Origin: Dermabacter indicis
GTDB taxonomy: Bacteria; Actinomycetota; Actinomycetes; Actinomycetales; Dermabacteraceae
DNA: 33,261 nucleotides
Direction: 5' to 3'
Assembly (NCBI GenBank): GCA_001403775.1
Contig: CYUG01000017.1
Span: 120,180-153,440 of the forward strand
Shown here: piece by piece, positions 1-7,713 of the stretch
Position numbering within the stretch: the first letter of the stretch is position 1
Layout of the letters: the number at the start of each line of letters is the position of its first letter
Translations under genes and position numbers: made by a program
The notes under the pieces: generated by a model
What the model was told of the DNA's origin: nothing
Databases searched by the model: none
The model's input: the letters and a program-made list of their open reading frames with translations, nothing else

Positions 1-1172
1 ACCACGAGAGAAATCCCCACGGGAATCGCGATTTCGGCAATGCGGGCGCGATGCAGCTGCCCCACGCTCGCCCCCGCCACGTGTTGGGCGCGATACCTCG
101 GCGCTTGGTCGAGCACACGCGCGGTGTGGGTGACACCCGTGCTCACCGCCGCAAGAACCGCCGCGATCCCCACCGTGAGCAGCGCACCCGTCACAAGCGC
201 CTGGTTCATGAGCTGCGCGACTGCATCGCCATTCGGGAAGGTCGTGATGACTGACGCAAACCCGGCGACGACGAGAGCGATCGTCACGCCAGACACCGCG
301 CGCCACCCCGCACGAGGATCCGCGGTCAGGCGTCGCGCTCCTACGAGAAGCCCCGGAGTCGGTGCAAGGAACGCGGCGAACCGTGCCACGATCCACACGA
401 TGAACGGGCCCGCGAGATTGACGGCAAACACCATCGTGCCCACGGTCGCGAGGACGCCCACGATGATGGCACCGAGCGAGACACCCTCGATCTTCGGGAG
501 GAAGGCTGCCACAACCAGGAACACGACGATACTCAGCACCCACACGAGAAGACGCACGACAGACATGCGCACCGTATGCGCGCCGCGCGCGATGCCGAGG
601 GGACTCAGGGCGACGCCCGTGAGAGTGATAGCGGCGGAAAGCGCCGCGAAGAGCGCGAGCGCAAAAGGCGTCAGTGCGAGCGCCCACCACGGCAAGATAA
701 GCTCGCCCACCGTGAACTTTCGGATCCCGAAATCGAGGTGCGAAAGAGGCCACGCCGCTGCAATATGCACGCCAACACCGATCGCTGCCCCCACGATGGA
801 TTGCCAGGCAACGTCGGACACCGCGACCCCCGCGACCTGCGCGCGCGTTCCCCCAACGAGCCTCACCGCCGCCAAATCCTTCTCGCGGCGAGCGAGCGAA
901 AGCCGAGCCGCCGCCCCGCCGAGCGCGATTGCGTTCGGTACGAGCAGAACGCACGCGAAGACCGCGCATATCACGAGCATCGGCATGATCTGCGCCTCGG
1001 GGGATGCATTCACGCTCGAAGGGTCAAAACCTTCGGGGCCAAGACGCCCGTAGAACGCACCCGTGCCCGCGAGAACGGTACACATGATCGCCGTCGCCGC
1101 CGCAAAGGCGATCACGGGAAGAGCATTCGCGAGGGAGTTTCGCCCCCGCACGAGCATGGGAAGGGCGTTCAC
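1..1172 (-). CDS. ABC transporter permease (FtsX/MacB-like), 3' end outside window
   Basis: About 390 codons are open on the minus strand from a GTG at 1172 down to the window edge, so the C-terminus is missing. The GTG lies in a GTGA overlap with the stop of the upstream ATPase, which implies translational coupling. The visible protein has a first membrane segment near residues 16-38, a short extracellular stretch of about 25 residues, and then a series of hydrophobic segments. Between them are charged cytoplasmic stretches such as LARREKDLAAVRLVGGTRAQ (about residues 92-111), typical of FtsX-fold permeases that couple to MacB-type ATPases. The large periplasmic MacB domain between the first two membrane segments is absent. 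Substrate is unknown; exporters of peptides, antimicrobials or lipids use this architecture. Family level is fairly sure, function is not. Confidence 0.8.
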   Translation of the reverse strand, partial: MNALPMLVRGRNSLANALPVIAFAAATAIMCTVLAGTGAFYGRLGPEGFDPSSVNASPEAQIMPMLVICAVFACVLLVPNAIALGGAAARLSLARREKDLAAVRLVGGTRAQVAGVAVSDVAWQSIVGAAIGVGVHIAAAWPLSHLDFGIRKFTVGELILPWWALALTPFALALFAALSAAITLTGVALSPLGIARGAHTVRMSVVRLLVWVLSIVVFLVVAAFLPKIEGVSLGAIIVGVLATVGTMVFAVNLAGPFIVWIVARFAAFLAPTPGLLVGARRLTADPRAGWRAVSGVTIALVVAGFASVITTFPNGDAVAQLMNQALVTGALLTVGIAAVLAAVSTGVTHTARVLDQAPRYRAQHVAGASVGQLHRARIAEIAIPVGISLV

Positions 1173-1894
1173 CGCGTGACCTCCCGCTCGATCTGGCCGT
1201 CACGCATCGTAATCGTACGTGCGCACGCGGCAGCGACGTTCGGGTCGTGAGTCACCATGACGAGCGCGCTGCCCGCATTGGCCGTGGCCTGAAGAAGCAG
1301 CGCAAGGACCTCCTGGCCGGTCTGCTGGTCCAGAGCTCCCGTGGGCTCATCGGCATACACAACCGACGGTTCCCCCGCGAGGGCGCGTGCGATCGCGACG
1401 CGCTGGGCCTGACCACCCGAAAGCTGACCCGGTCGGCGCTCCTCGAGGCCCTCAAGCCCGAGCGCCGCGAGCCACCGCCTCGCAATTTTCTTCGCTTTTC
1501 CGCGCGAGACCCCCGCGAGCATGCGCGGAAGCATGACGTTTTCGAGCGCACTCAGTTCGGGAAGCAACTGACCGTCCTGGAACACAAATCCGAAATCGGT
1601 GCGGCGGAGCTTTGTGCGGGCGGCATCGCGCATCTCGCTCAGATCACGCTCGCCGTAGATCACCCGTCCACCCGTGGGCGCGAGGATACCCGCGAGACAA
1701 TGGAGAAGGGTCGACTTCCCGCAACCCGAAGGTCCCATGATCGCGAGGCTCTGCCCCGCGAAAATATCGAGGTTCACGCCCCGAAGCGCGTGGGTATTGC
1801 GGTCGTAGGCAAGCGCGAGATCACGCGCCGCGAGCACGGTTGCGACGGTTGGCTGAGCAGTGGACTGAGGCGAATACATGTGCGTTGTTGTCAT
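1169..1894 (-). CDS. ABC transporter ATP-binding protein (MacB/LolD-like)
   Basis: This 241-residue protein is a complete single-domain ABC ATPase. Visible motifs are Walker [10 protein letters not shown] (54-62), a Q-loop FQDGQLLPELSALENV (about 105-120), the signature LSGGQAQRVAIARAL (158-172), Walker B with D182 and E183 followed by PTGALD, and the H-loop MVTHDP (H216). The ENVMLP and PTGALD sequences are characteristic of the LolD/MacB/BceA group that pairs with FtsX-type permeases, and such a permease follows with a 4-base overlap. The ATG at 1894 is preceded by GGGAGAG at a spacing of about seven bases. A 20-residue polar N-terminal extension precedes the first beta strand; an in-frame ATG at residue 6 is the alternative start. 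It presumably energises the neighbouring permease at the cytoplasmic membrane. Confidence 0.93.
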   Translation of the reverse strand: MTTTHMYSPQSTAQPTVATVLAARDLALAYDRNTHALRGVNLDIFAGQSLAIMGPSGCGKSTLLHCLAGILAPTGGRVIYGERDLSEMRDAARTKLRRTDFGFVFQDGQLLPELSALENVMLPRMLAGVSRGKAKKIARRWLAALGLEGLEERRPGQLSGGQAQRVAIARALAGEPSVVYADEPTGALDQQTGQEVLALLLQATANAGSALVMVTHDPNVAAACARTITMRDGQIEREVTR

Positions 1895-1930
1895 GCCTCA
1901 ACTCTCCCGTCGAGGCAGGGGTCGGCGCGT

Positions 1931-1945
1931 CGGTCCCAGGGACCG
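1931..1945. promoter_or_regulatory. 15-bp perfect palindrome, candidate operator
   Basis: CGGTCCC-A-GGGACCG is a perfect inverted repeat of two 7-base arms around one base, 37 bases upstream of the ABC transporter ATPase start. It sits in the 293-bp gap between this transporter and the pst operon, the only upstream non-coding DNA the transporter has, so it is placed where a repressor could act. No regulator gene is linked. The rest of the gap (1895-2187) shows only the pst terminator and no gene. The regulatory role is inference. Confidence 0.35.
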
Positions 1946-2118
1946 CGTTCGCCTGCCGCACGGCGGATGTTTCGCGGCACCCACCGCCATCAGGTCCGAC
2001 CTCAGAAGGAGATGCTCTCATTCTTTCGTTGCGACACTGGCGGTGTACGAGGCGCGCGGCCCACGCGGGCAAGGCCCCCGAGAGGTGAGGCGTATGGAAA
2101 CGTGCGCAGTGCACGCGA

Positions 2119-2155
2119 AAGGCGCGGCTCGAGAAATCTCTCGTCGCCGCGCCTT
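2119..2155 (-). terminator. Terminator after pstB
   Basis: A perfect 10-base inverted repeat, AAGGCGCGGC (2119-2128) and GCCGCGCCTT (2146-2155), encloses a second inner stem of CGAGA and TCTCG (2130-2134 and 2139-2143). Read on the minus strand the hairpin ends in CGCCTTT just after the pstB stop at 2188, so it is well placed to end the pst transcript before the downstream ABC transporter. The T run is short, so the termination mechanism may be less than fully intrinsic. Confidence 0.75.
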
Positions 2156-2187
2156 CGTCGCGAATGGTGCCCGAGCTGGCTTACCGA

Positions 2188-2967
2188 TCAGCCGAACTTA
2201 CCGGAGATGTAACGCTCGGTTTCTTCCATCGCGGGGTTGTTGAAGATCTTGGTCGTCTCGTCGAACTCGATGAGCTTGCCCGGGGTGCCCGTGCCGGCGA
2301 TGTTAAAGAAGCCGGTCTTATCGGACACACGCGAGGCCTGCTGCATGTTGTGCGTGACGATCACGATCGTGTACTCCGCCTTGAGCTCGTGGATGAGCTC
2401 CTCGACCGCGAGGGTCGAGATCGGGTCGAGCGCCGAGCACGGCTCGTCCATGAGAACGATGTCGGGCTTGACGGCAATCGTGCGAGCAATGCACAGGCGC
2501 TGCTGCTGACCACCGGAAAGGCCGCCACCGGGCTTGTTGAGGCGGTTCTTGACCTCTTCCCACAGGTTCGCGCCGCGCAGCGACTCCTCCACGAGCTGGT
2601 CGGCTTCACTCTTCGACAAGCGCTTGTTGTTGAGCTTCGCGCCAGCGAGCACGTTTTCGGCGATCGACATCGTGGGGAACGGGTTCGCCTTCTGGAACAC
2701 CATGCCCACGCGGCGGCGCACGTTCACCGGGTCGATGCCCGGGCCGTAGATGTTCTCGCCGTTAATGTTGACCTCACCCTCGGCGTAGGCGCCGGGAATG
2801 ACCTCGTGCATGCGGTTGAGAGTACGCAGGAACGTGGACTTACCGCAGCCCGAGGGGCCGATGAGGGCGGTGACGCTACGGGCGTCGATCTTGACGTTGA
2901 CGTCCTCGACGGCGAGGAAGTCGCCGTAGTAGACGTTGAGGTTCTTCACGTCGATGCTCTGTGACAT
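2188..2967 (-). CDS. pstB: Phosphate ABC transporter ATP-binding protein PstB
   Basis: PstB hydrolyses ATP to drive high-affinity phosphate import through PstC-PstA. The start is set at the ATG at 2967 ([10 protein letters not shown]), because GAAAGGA lies six bases upstream; a TTG five codons earlier overlaps that ribosome binding site and is unlikely. The resulting 259 residues match the usual PstB length of about 250-260. Motifs are Walker [10 protein letters not shown] (37-45), Q-loop FQKANPFP (91-98), signature [15 protein letters not shown] (150-164), Walker B with D174 and E175 in [12 protein letters not shown], and H206 in VTHNM. The NPFP and CSALDP sequences are diagnostic of PstB. 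It is the last gene of pstSCAB, 33 bases after pstA, and is followed by a terminator; phoU is not in the operon. Confidence 0.97.
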   Translation of the reverse strand: MSQSIDVKNLNVYYGDFLAVEDVNVKIDARSVTALIGPSGCGKSTFLRTLNRMHEVIPGAYAEGEVNINGENIYGPGIDPVNVRRRVGMVFQKANPFPTMSIAENVLAGAKLNNKRLSKSEADQLVEESLRGANLWEEVKNRLNKPGGGLSGGQQQRLCIARTIAVKPDIVLMDEPCSALDPISTLAVEELIHELKAEYTIVIVTHNMQQASRVSDKTGFFNIAGTGTPGKLIEFDETTKIFNNPAMEETERYISGKFG

Positions 2968-3000
2968 CTGGAATCCTTTCAAAGATCAGCCTGGGAGGGC

Positions 3001-4188
3001 TCAGCGGCCGGTCTTCGGCGAGAAGTAGTAGGAGACGAGGCGGGCAAAGATGTTCAACACCATGACGATCACGATAAGCGTCAATGCTGCCGCCCACGCA
3101 CGCTGGTAGTTGATATCCGGGTTACACGCGAACTCTTCACGCGTGAAGTAGTTGAGGACCTTCTCGCCCTTTTCGCCACACGAGGCATGGCCGAAACCAT
3201 ACTGCTGGTTGATAAAGGTCGGAAGCGCCATCATGCGGCCTTCGAACGGATTCGCGTTCATCATCTGGAACACGCCGATCGTGAACATGAGGGGCGCGGT
3301 CTCACCGATGACACGCGCGATAGCGAGGGTCACGCCAGTCGCGAGACCCGCAATCGCCGTGCGCAGCACGACGCGGACGATCGTGAGCCACTTCGGAACG
3401 CCGAGCGCGTAAGCCGCCTCGCGCAGTTCGAGAGGAACGAGGCGAATCATTTCCTCACTCGAGCGCACCACGGTGGGGATCATGAGCACGGAAAGCGCGA
3501 CCGAACCCATGGCACCCATACGGAGGCCGGCCTCGCCCGAGAGAGTCGTGAAGAGCGCGAGGGTGAACAGACCTGCGACGATCGAGGGAACGCCAGTCAT
3601 GACGTCGACGAGGAACGTAATGCCCTTGCCGAGGGTCTTGCGCCAACCGGTCTGCGCGTACTCCACGAGGAACACCGCGGTGAGGAGGCCGATCGGAATC
3701 GAGATGATCGACGCACCGAGAGTGATGATGAGAGTGCCGACGATCGCGTGGAGGATACCGCCGCCGTCGGCACCGCCGTTAAAGCCCTGCATATCACCGG
3801 TGAGGAACCCCGGCGTAAGCAAGCGCGGGCCACCCTTCGAGACGACCTCCCAGAGGAGCGAGACGAGCGGGATCATCGCCGTCGCGAAAGCGCCCACGAG
3901 GATGAGGGTCATGAGGCGGTCTTTTGCCCAGCGCTCCCCCTCACGCACGCGCGAGTAGATGTACCCGATCACGAGGTGGGCGAGGAAGCCAAGGACGAGC
4001 AGGGCGGGGAGCGTAAACGCTCCGGTGACAAGAAGGAGGGCCGCGACGACAACGAACGCGATGACACCCGTGAGGACCATGTGCCACCACGGGAGGCGGC
4101 GTTCGCCGGCATCCATGAGTCCGGTGCGGCGAGGCTCCGGCCCCCCCGAACCTGGGTTGGTGTTGTTGAGGGTTGCTGCTTCACTCAT
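3001..4188 (-). CDS. pstA: Phosphate ABC transporter permease PstA
   Basis: PstA forms the membrane channel for phosphate together with PstC. The protein has 395 residues against about 300 in Escherichia coli; the excess is a polar N-terminus of about 35 residues, two extra hydrophobic segments (about 36-80), and a loop of some 30 residues before the last helix that contains two cysteines (in ASCGEKG and EFACNPD). Long N-termini of this kind occur in other Micrococcales PstA proteins, so this is probably lineage-typical. The EAA-type ATPase-contact loop is ELREAAYALGVPKW, followed by VRVVLRTAIAGLATG. A GGGGGA lies six bases upstream of the ATG. pstC ends 11 bases upstream, consistent with one transcript. 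Confidence 0.95.
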   Translation of the reverse strand: MSEAATLNNTNPGSGGPEPRRTGLMDAGERRLPWWHMVLTGVIAFVVVAALLLVTGAFTLPALLVLGFLAHLVIGYIYSRVREGERWAKDRLMTLILVGAFATAMIPLVSLLWEVVSKGGPRLLTPGFLTGDMQGFNGGADGGGILHAIVGTLIITLGASIISIPIGLLTAVFLVEYAQTGWRKTLGKGITFLVDVMTGVPSIVAGLFTLALFTTLSGEAGLRMGAMGSVALSVLMIPTVVRSSEEMIRLVPLELREAAYALGVPKWLTIVRVVLRTAIAGLATGVTLAIARVIGETAPLMFTIGVFQMMNANPFEGRMMALPTFINQQYGFGHASCGEKGEKVLNYFTREEFACNPDINYQRAWAAALTLIVIVMVLNIFARLVSYYFSPKTGR

Positions 4189-4199
4189 TGCTAATCCCC

Positions 4200-5198
4200 C
4201 TACTTCTTCCGGGCGCTAGCAGCCACGATCCAGCGGGCGAGCGCGTTGATAATGAACGTGATGAGGAACAGGACGAGGCCCGCGAAGATGAGCTTCGACA
4301 TGTCGATGCCGGTCGACTCGGCGTTCTGCGAGGCGATGTACGAGGCGATCGTCATGTGCTTGCCAACCTCGAGGAGGTGGAGCGAGTAGGTGTAGCCGGG
4401 GCTGAGCACCATGAGCACAGCCATCGTTTCACCGAGCGCGCGGCCGAGGCCGAGCATGCAGGCCGAAACAACGCCGCTGCGCCCGAAAGGAAGCACCACC
4501 ATGCGCACCATTTCCCACTTGGTCGCACCGAGGCCGATTGCGGCCTCTTCCTGCGCGCCCGGGGCCTGGAGGAACACCTCGCGGCTCACGGCCGTGATGA
4601 TCGGGAGAATCATGACGGCAAGCACGATCGCGGCGGTCATGACGTTACGCATGGGAGCGTGGGGATTGCCCTGGAAGAAGGGAATCCACGACGTCAAGGG
4701 GCTCGTGTTAAGGAAGGTGTAGAGCGGCTGCATGAGCGGCACGAGCCACACGCCACCCCAAAGACCGAACACAACCGAAGGCACGGCCGCAAGAAGGTCG
4801 ATCACGTAGCCGATCGGGGTCGCGAGCTTTTTCGGTGCGTAGTGAGAGATGAACAGCGCGATGCCAATGGCGATCGGAGCCGCGATAAGCAGTGCCAGCA
4901 GCGAGGCGAGCACCGTACCGAAGACGAGCGGCCCCACGAACTCGAGGAGGTTCTGCTTTCCGCTGTTAGTCGGGATGTCATTCCAGTTTTCAATCGCCGG
5001 GAGCGACTGAATGAGCAGGAAGATAAAGATTGCCGCGAGCACGGCAAAGATGATGAGGCCAGAGCCGACACTGAGCGACGAGAAGATCGCGTCACCGGGA
5101 CGCGCACCGGAGCTCTTGAAGCTTTTGCTCTTCTCGTTGCCCGGAGGTTGGGGGGCGCCCTTGGCGGGAGTGCTGTTTTCGGCAGCCGCTGTGCTCAC
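4200..5198 (-). CDS. pstC: Phosphate ABC transporter permease PstC
   Basis: PstC is the second membrane subunit of the phosphate importer. The GTG at 5198 (VSTAAAENS) is chosen over upstream in-frame starts because AGGAG lies seven bases before it. This gives 332 residues with a cytoplasmic N-terminus of about 40 residues rich in Ala, Pro and Lys, followed by about six membrane segments. The EAA-type coupling loop QEEAAIGLGATKWEMVRMVV and the GETMAVLMVLSP stretch are characteristic of PstC. The gene follows pstS after a strong hairpin terminator (5244-5278), so its expression probably depends on read-through from the pstS promoter or on a second start in the 108-bp gap. Confidence 0.95.
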   Translation of the reverse strand: MSTAAAENSTPAKGAPQPPGNEKSKSFKSSGARPGDAIFSSLSVGSGLIIFAVLAAIFIFLLIQSLPAIENWNDIPTNSGKQNLLEFVGPLVFGTVLASLLALLIAAPIAIGIALFISHYAPKKLATPIGYVIDLLAAVPSVVFGLWGGVWLVPLMQPLYTFLNTSPLTSWIPFFQGNPHAPMRNVMTAAIVLAVMILPIITAVSREVFLQAPGAQEEAAIGLGATKWEMVRMVVLPFGRSGVVSACMLGLGRALGETMAVLMVLSPGYTYSLHLLEVGKHMTIASYIASQNAESTGIDMSKLIFAGLVLFLITFIINALARWIVAASARKK

Positions 5199-5235
5199 GC
5201 GCACGCTCCTGACAGTAGGGGGTGGAAAACTTCTC

Positions 5236-5278
5236 AAACAAAAGTGCGCCGCCGAACCTGGTGGGCTCGGCGGCGCAC
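5236..5278 (-). terminator. Rho-independent terminator between pstS and pstC
   Basis: The 12-base arms GTGCGCCGCCGA (5244-5255) and TCGGCGGCGCAC (5267-5278) are perfectly complementary around an 11-base loop. On the minus strand the hairpin is followed directly by TTTTGTTT (5243-5236). It begins 28 bases after the pstS stop and 38 bases before the pstC start. This is the strongest intrinsic terminator of the pst locus and lies inside the operon. The likely effect is partial termination, so that the binding protein is made in excess over the membrane subunits; that effect is inferred, not shown. Confidence 0.88.
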
Positions 5279-5306
5279 CGTTACGCCTTAGGCGTCAAAG
5301 TGCAGG

Positions 5307-6422
5307 TCACTTAGCCTTGATCGAATCGATCGACTTCTGGGCATCCTCGCGGAGCTTCTCCGAGATGGGGGCCGAGCCGGCAGCCTGAGCGGCGTCGTTC
5401 TGGCCCTGCTCCGAGATCACGTAGGAAGCGTAGGCCTTCACTAGGTCGGCATCTTCCTGCTTCTCGTAGGTGTCGCACATGACCATGTAGGACACGAGAA
5501 CGATCGGGTACGAGCCCGACTCGGTGGTGTCGCGAGCGAGGTCGAGAGCGATGTCGTGCTCGCCGCGGCCCTCGGCCTTGGGCGAAACCTCGACGGCCTT
5601 GGCAGCAGCCTCGGCGCTGTACTCAACGTACTCTTCGCCAACCTTGATCTTGGCGGTGCCGAGATCGCCAGCCTTCGAAGCGTCGGCGTAGCCGATCGTG
5701 CCCTGGCCACCCTTAACGGTGTTGACGAGACCCGAGGTCTTCTCGCCCGACTGGCCGCCGTTGTCGAACCAGGTCTCAATCGCGCCGTGCTTCCACGAAT
5801 CGGGAGCAGCAGCAGCGAGGTACTCGGTGAAGTTCTCGGTCGTGCCCGACTTGTCCGAGCGGTGCACAGGAACGATGTCCGTGTCGGGGAGCTCAGCATC
5901 GGGGTTGTCAGCCTTGATGGCCTCGTCGTTCCACTTCTTGATGTCGCCAGCGAAGATCTTCGCGAGGGTGTCGGGCGAAAGCTGGAGGTCGTCAACGCCC
6001 TCGAGGTTGTAAACGACGGCGATCGGGGAGATGTAGACGGGGATGTCGAAGGCCTCGCCACCGAAGCAGCGATCCTTGGACTGCTCGACCTCTTCAGCCT
6101 TGAGGTAGGCATCCGAGCCGGCGAAGTTGGTGGCGGCAGCGAGGAACTGCTCGCGGCCCTTACCCGAGCCAACACCGTCGTAGGTCACCGTGGCGCCCGA
6201 GTTCTGAGCCGTGAAGCCACCGATGAAGGCGCCCTGCGCGTCTTCCATCGAGGAGGCGCCGGCACCGGCGAGGGTACCCGAGACGTCACCGGATGCGCTC
6301 GACGAGCCCTTGGTGTCTTCGCCCTTGCCGTTGTCGGAGGAGTCGCCACCGCACGCTGCGAGAGCGAAGGCGCCTGCGAGGCCGAGGGCGGTTGCGGAAA
6401 CGAACTTCTTCTTGAGGTTCAC
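5307..6422 (-). CDS. pstS: Phosphate-binding lipoprotein PstS
   Basis: PstS captures phosphate outside the membrane and delivers it to PstCA. The GTG at 6422 (VNLKKKF) is preceded by GAAAGGAC at a spacing of about five bases; the frame stays open further upstream but without a binding site and through the promoter. The 371-residue product starts with a lipoprotein signal peptide: three lysines, a hydrophobic core, and the lipobox LAAC with Cys24 as the lipidated residue, followed by a Gly/Ser/Asp-rich linker. Phosphate-binding sequences typical of PstS are GSGKGREQF, GSDAYL and HRSDKSGTTENF. It is the first gene of pstSCAB and lies about 95 bases downstream of a tandem PHO box. Confidence 0.96.
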   Translation of the reverse strand: MNLKKKFVSATALGLAGAFALAACGGDSSDNGKGEDTKGSSSASGDVSGTLAGAGASSMEDAQGAFIGGFTAQNSGATVTYDGVGSGKGREQFLAAATNFAGSDAYLKAEEVEQSKDRCFGGEAFDIPVYISPIAVVYNLEGVDDLQLSPDTLAKIFAGDIKKWNDEAIKADNPDAELPDTDIVPVHRSDKSGTTENFTEYLAAAAPDSWKHGAIETWFDNGGQSGEKTSGLVNTVKGGQGTIGYADASKAGDLGTAKIKVGEEYVEYSAEAAAKAVEVSPKAEGRGEHDIALDLARDTTESGSYPIVLVSYMVMCDTYEKQEDADLVKAYASYVISEQGQNDAAQAAGSAPISEKLREDAQKSIDSIKAK

Positions 6423-6515
6423 GAGTGTCCTTTCGAGGCTCTTCGAGCCAGGGATACGGGTCGTAGATGGACACATTGAAGGTAGAAGCCCGAAGTGACG
6501 CCGCGAGTATTCCCA

Positions 6516-6533
6516 GGTGAACAAACGGTGAAC
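6516..6533 (-). promoter_or_regulatory. PHO box (PhoP-binding direct repeats) upstream of pstS
   Basis: Read on the minus strand the site is GTTCACC-GTTT-GTTCACC, two identical 7-base repeats spaced exactly 11 bases apart. This matches the PhoP direct-repeat unit described for actinobacteria, where 11-base repeats with a GTTCACC core bind the PhoP response regulator under phosphate limitation. The site lies 94-111 bases upstream of the pstS start. A third 11-base unit on either side is not recognisable. The pst promoter itself is not clear; AATACT just downstream could serve as a -10 element. Confidence 0.85.
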
Positions 6534-6602
6534 TCATGTAAGAATTTCTCGCACACACCCTCAAACAGCACTGTTTTCCCAGTTCGCATGGCCTTTCTCG
6601 GC

Positions 6603-6631
6603 AAAAATCCGGCTGTGCGATGTACAGCACA
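6603..6631 (-). terminator. Possible weak terminator after the MutT1-like gene
   Basis: On the minus strand TGTGC (6631-6627) pairs with GCACA (6618-6614), and ATTTTT follows at 6608-6603 after a short spacer. It lies just past the stop at 6648 and upstream of the PHO box. The stem is only five base pairs and the T run is displaced, so the call is tentative. Confidence 0.35.
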
Positions 6632-6647
6632 TCGAGGCGAAGGGGCC

Positions 6648-7583
6648 CTAGCCGATGTTGGGGAGGTGCCTTTCGACATCGACAATGCGACCGTGTTCGG
6701 TTGTGTGCAACACGAGCATCTCCCCCGGCGCGAGATACGGGTTCTCGCGAGGCAGCTTTCCTCGCGCTTCCTTCGTGCACGCGTGCTTTGCCGCCGCGAT
6801 GACCGTGGGCAGCACGGGCCTGTGCGTGCACACAACCGTGCGTGCCGCCTCGGCAATCGCGCGTTCCATCACCGCGGCCGCACGCGCGGGCCGCTTCGCG
6901 TGCGCGTTCTCGGTGAGTTCCGGCTTCTCAACGATGTCGATGCCGCCCTCAAGCGCGAAAGGTTCGATCGTCTCGAGGCAACGCCGCCAGGGCGACGTCA
7001 CGACACTTTTTGGCGAATACGCGGCAAGGAGCGGCGGAAGGGCGGCCGCCTGCTTGCGCCCCTTGCGACGCAAAGGCCGCGTCTTCTCATCGCCCTTGCG
7101 CCACTTCGCGCGCGACTGCGCTGCCGCGTGTCGCTGCACGATCACGGGCGTTGTGCTGAGTTCACCGTCATCGGCAAACTCGAGCGCGCGCTTCAGCAAG
7201 TCTCGATCAGATTTCCGCGTGAGAATCTCTCGCGCCGTCGAGGCTTCGACCCACTCGACCTTGTCGATTTCCTTCGGATTCTTGGGACCCGGGCCAGTCT
7301 GGGCACGCACCCGTGCTACCCAGTAGCGCACCGTTTTCGGTCGGCCGTGCGTGCGGTAGTCAACCGTCGGAAGGGGGCGATCAAGACGAACGCGATAGCC
7401 GGTTTCCTCCTCCACTTCACGAATCGCTGCCGCGACAAACGATTCGCCGGTCTCGAGCTTTCCCTTGGGAACCGACCAGTCATCATATTTAGGGCGGTGT
7501 ACGAGCAGAACCTGCAGCTTCCCGCGCTTTTCACGCCAGACGAGAGCGCCTGCCGCGAGGATCGGGGACTGTTCGCGTGCCAC
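6648..7583 (-). CDS. mutT1: MutT1-like Nudix hydrolase / histidine phosphatase fusion
   Basis: The 311-residue protein has two catalytic domains. The N-terminal Nudix domain carries a complete Nudix box at 41-63 (G41, E47, R55 E56, E59 E60, G62). The C-terminal domain resembles SixA-type histidine phosphatases, with R151-H152 in VQRHAAAQSR, the SPWRRCLET stretch at about 197-205, and a second histidine H254 in CTHRPV. This two-domain order is that of mycobacterial MutT1, which removes 8-oxo-dGTP and 8-oxo-GTP and also cleaves diadenosine polyphosphates. The GTG at 7583 has AAGGAGAG eight bases upstream. In mycobacteria mutT1 lies near the polyphosphate kinase gene; here its neighbour is the phosphate uptake operon. 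Substrate preference is inferred from family architecture. Confidence 0.88.
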   Translation of the reverse strand: MAREQSPILAAGALVWREKRGKLQVLLVHRPKYDDWSVPKGKLETGESFVAAAIREVEEETGYRVRLDRPLPTVDYRTHGRPKTVRYWVARVRAQTGPGPKNPKEIDKVEWVEASTAREILTRKSDRDLLKRALEFADDGELSTTPVIVQRHAAAQSRAKWRKGDEKTRPLRRKGRKQAAALPPLLAAYSPKSVVTSPWRRCLETIEPFALEGGIDIVEKPELTENAHAKRPARAAAVMERAIAEAARTVVCTHRPVLPTVIAAAKHACTKEARGKLPRENPYLAPGEMLVLHTTEHGRIVDVERHLPNIG

Positions 7584-7713
7584 GGGGGTAACTCTCCTTG
7601 GAACGACGGCTCAGGGCCTTCCCAAGTGTAGTACGCACCTCGCACATGCGTTTGGCGAGGACGGCCACGTAGACTTCCATGAGGCATAACCCATAGGAAC
7701 GATTGGTTGATGT

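Noticed and set aside
1894-1917. Small hairpin (TGCCTC/GAGGCA) around the ATPase ribosome binding site
   Set aside because: The 6-bp stem has a 12-base loop that leaves the binding site unpaired; too weak to claim a translational switch.
3001-4188. Long PstA N-terminus as a novel fusion
   Set aside because: Additional N-terminal membrane segments are familiar in PstA from related actinobacteria, so it is probably lineage-typical.
6423-6524. Upstream extension of the pstS frame
   Set aside because: It would bury the lipoprotein signal peptide and run through the promoter up to the PHO box; the GTG at 6422 has an excellent ribosome binding site.
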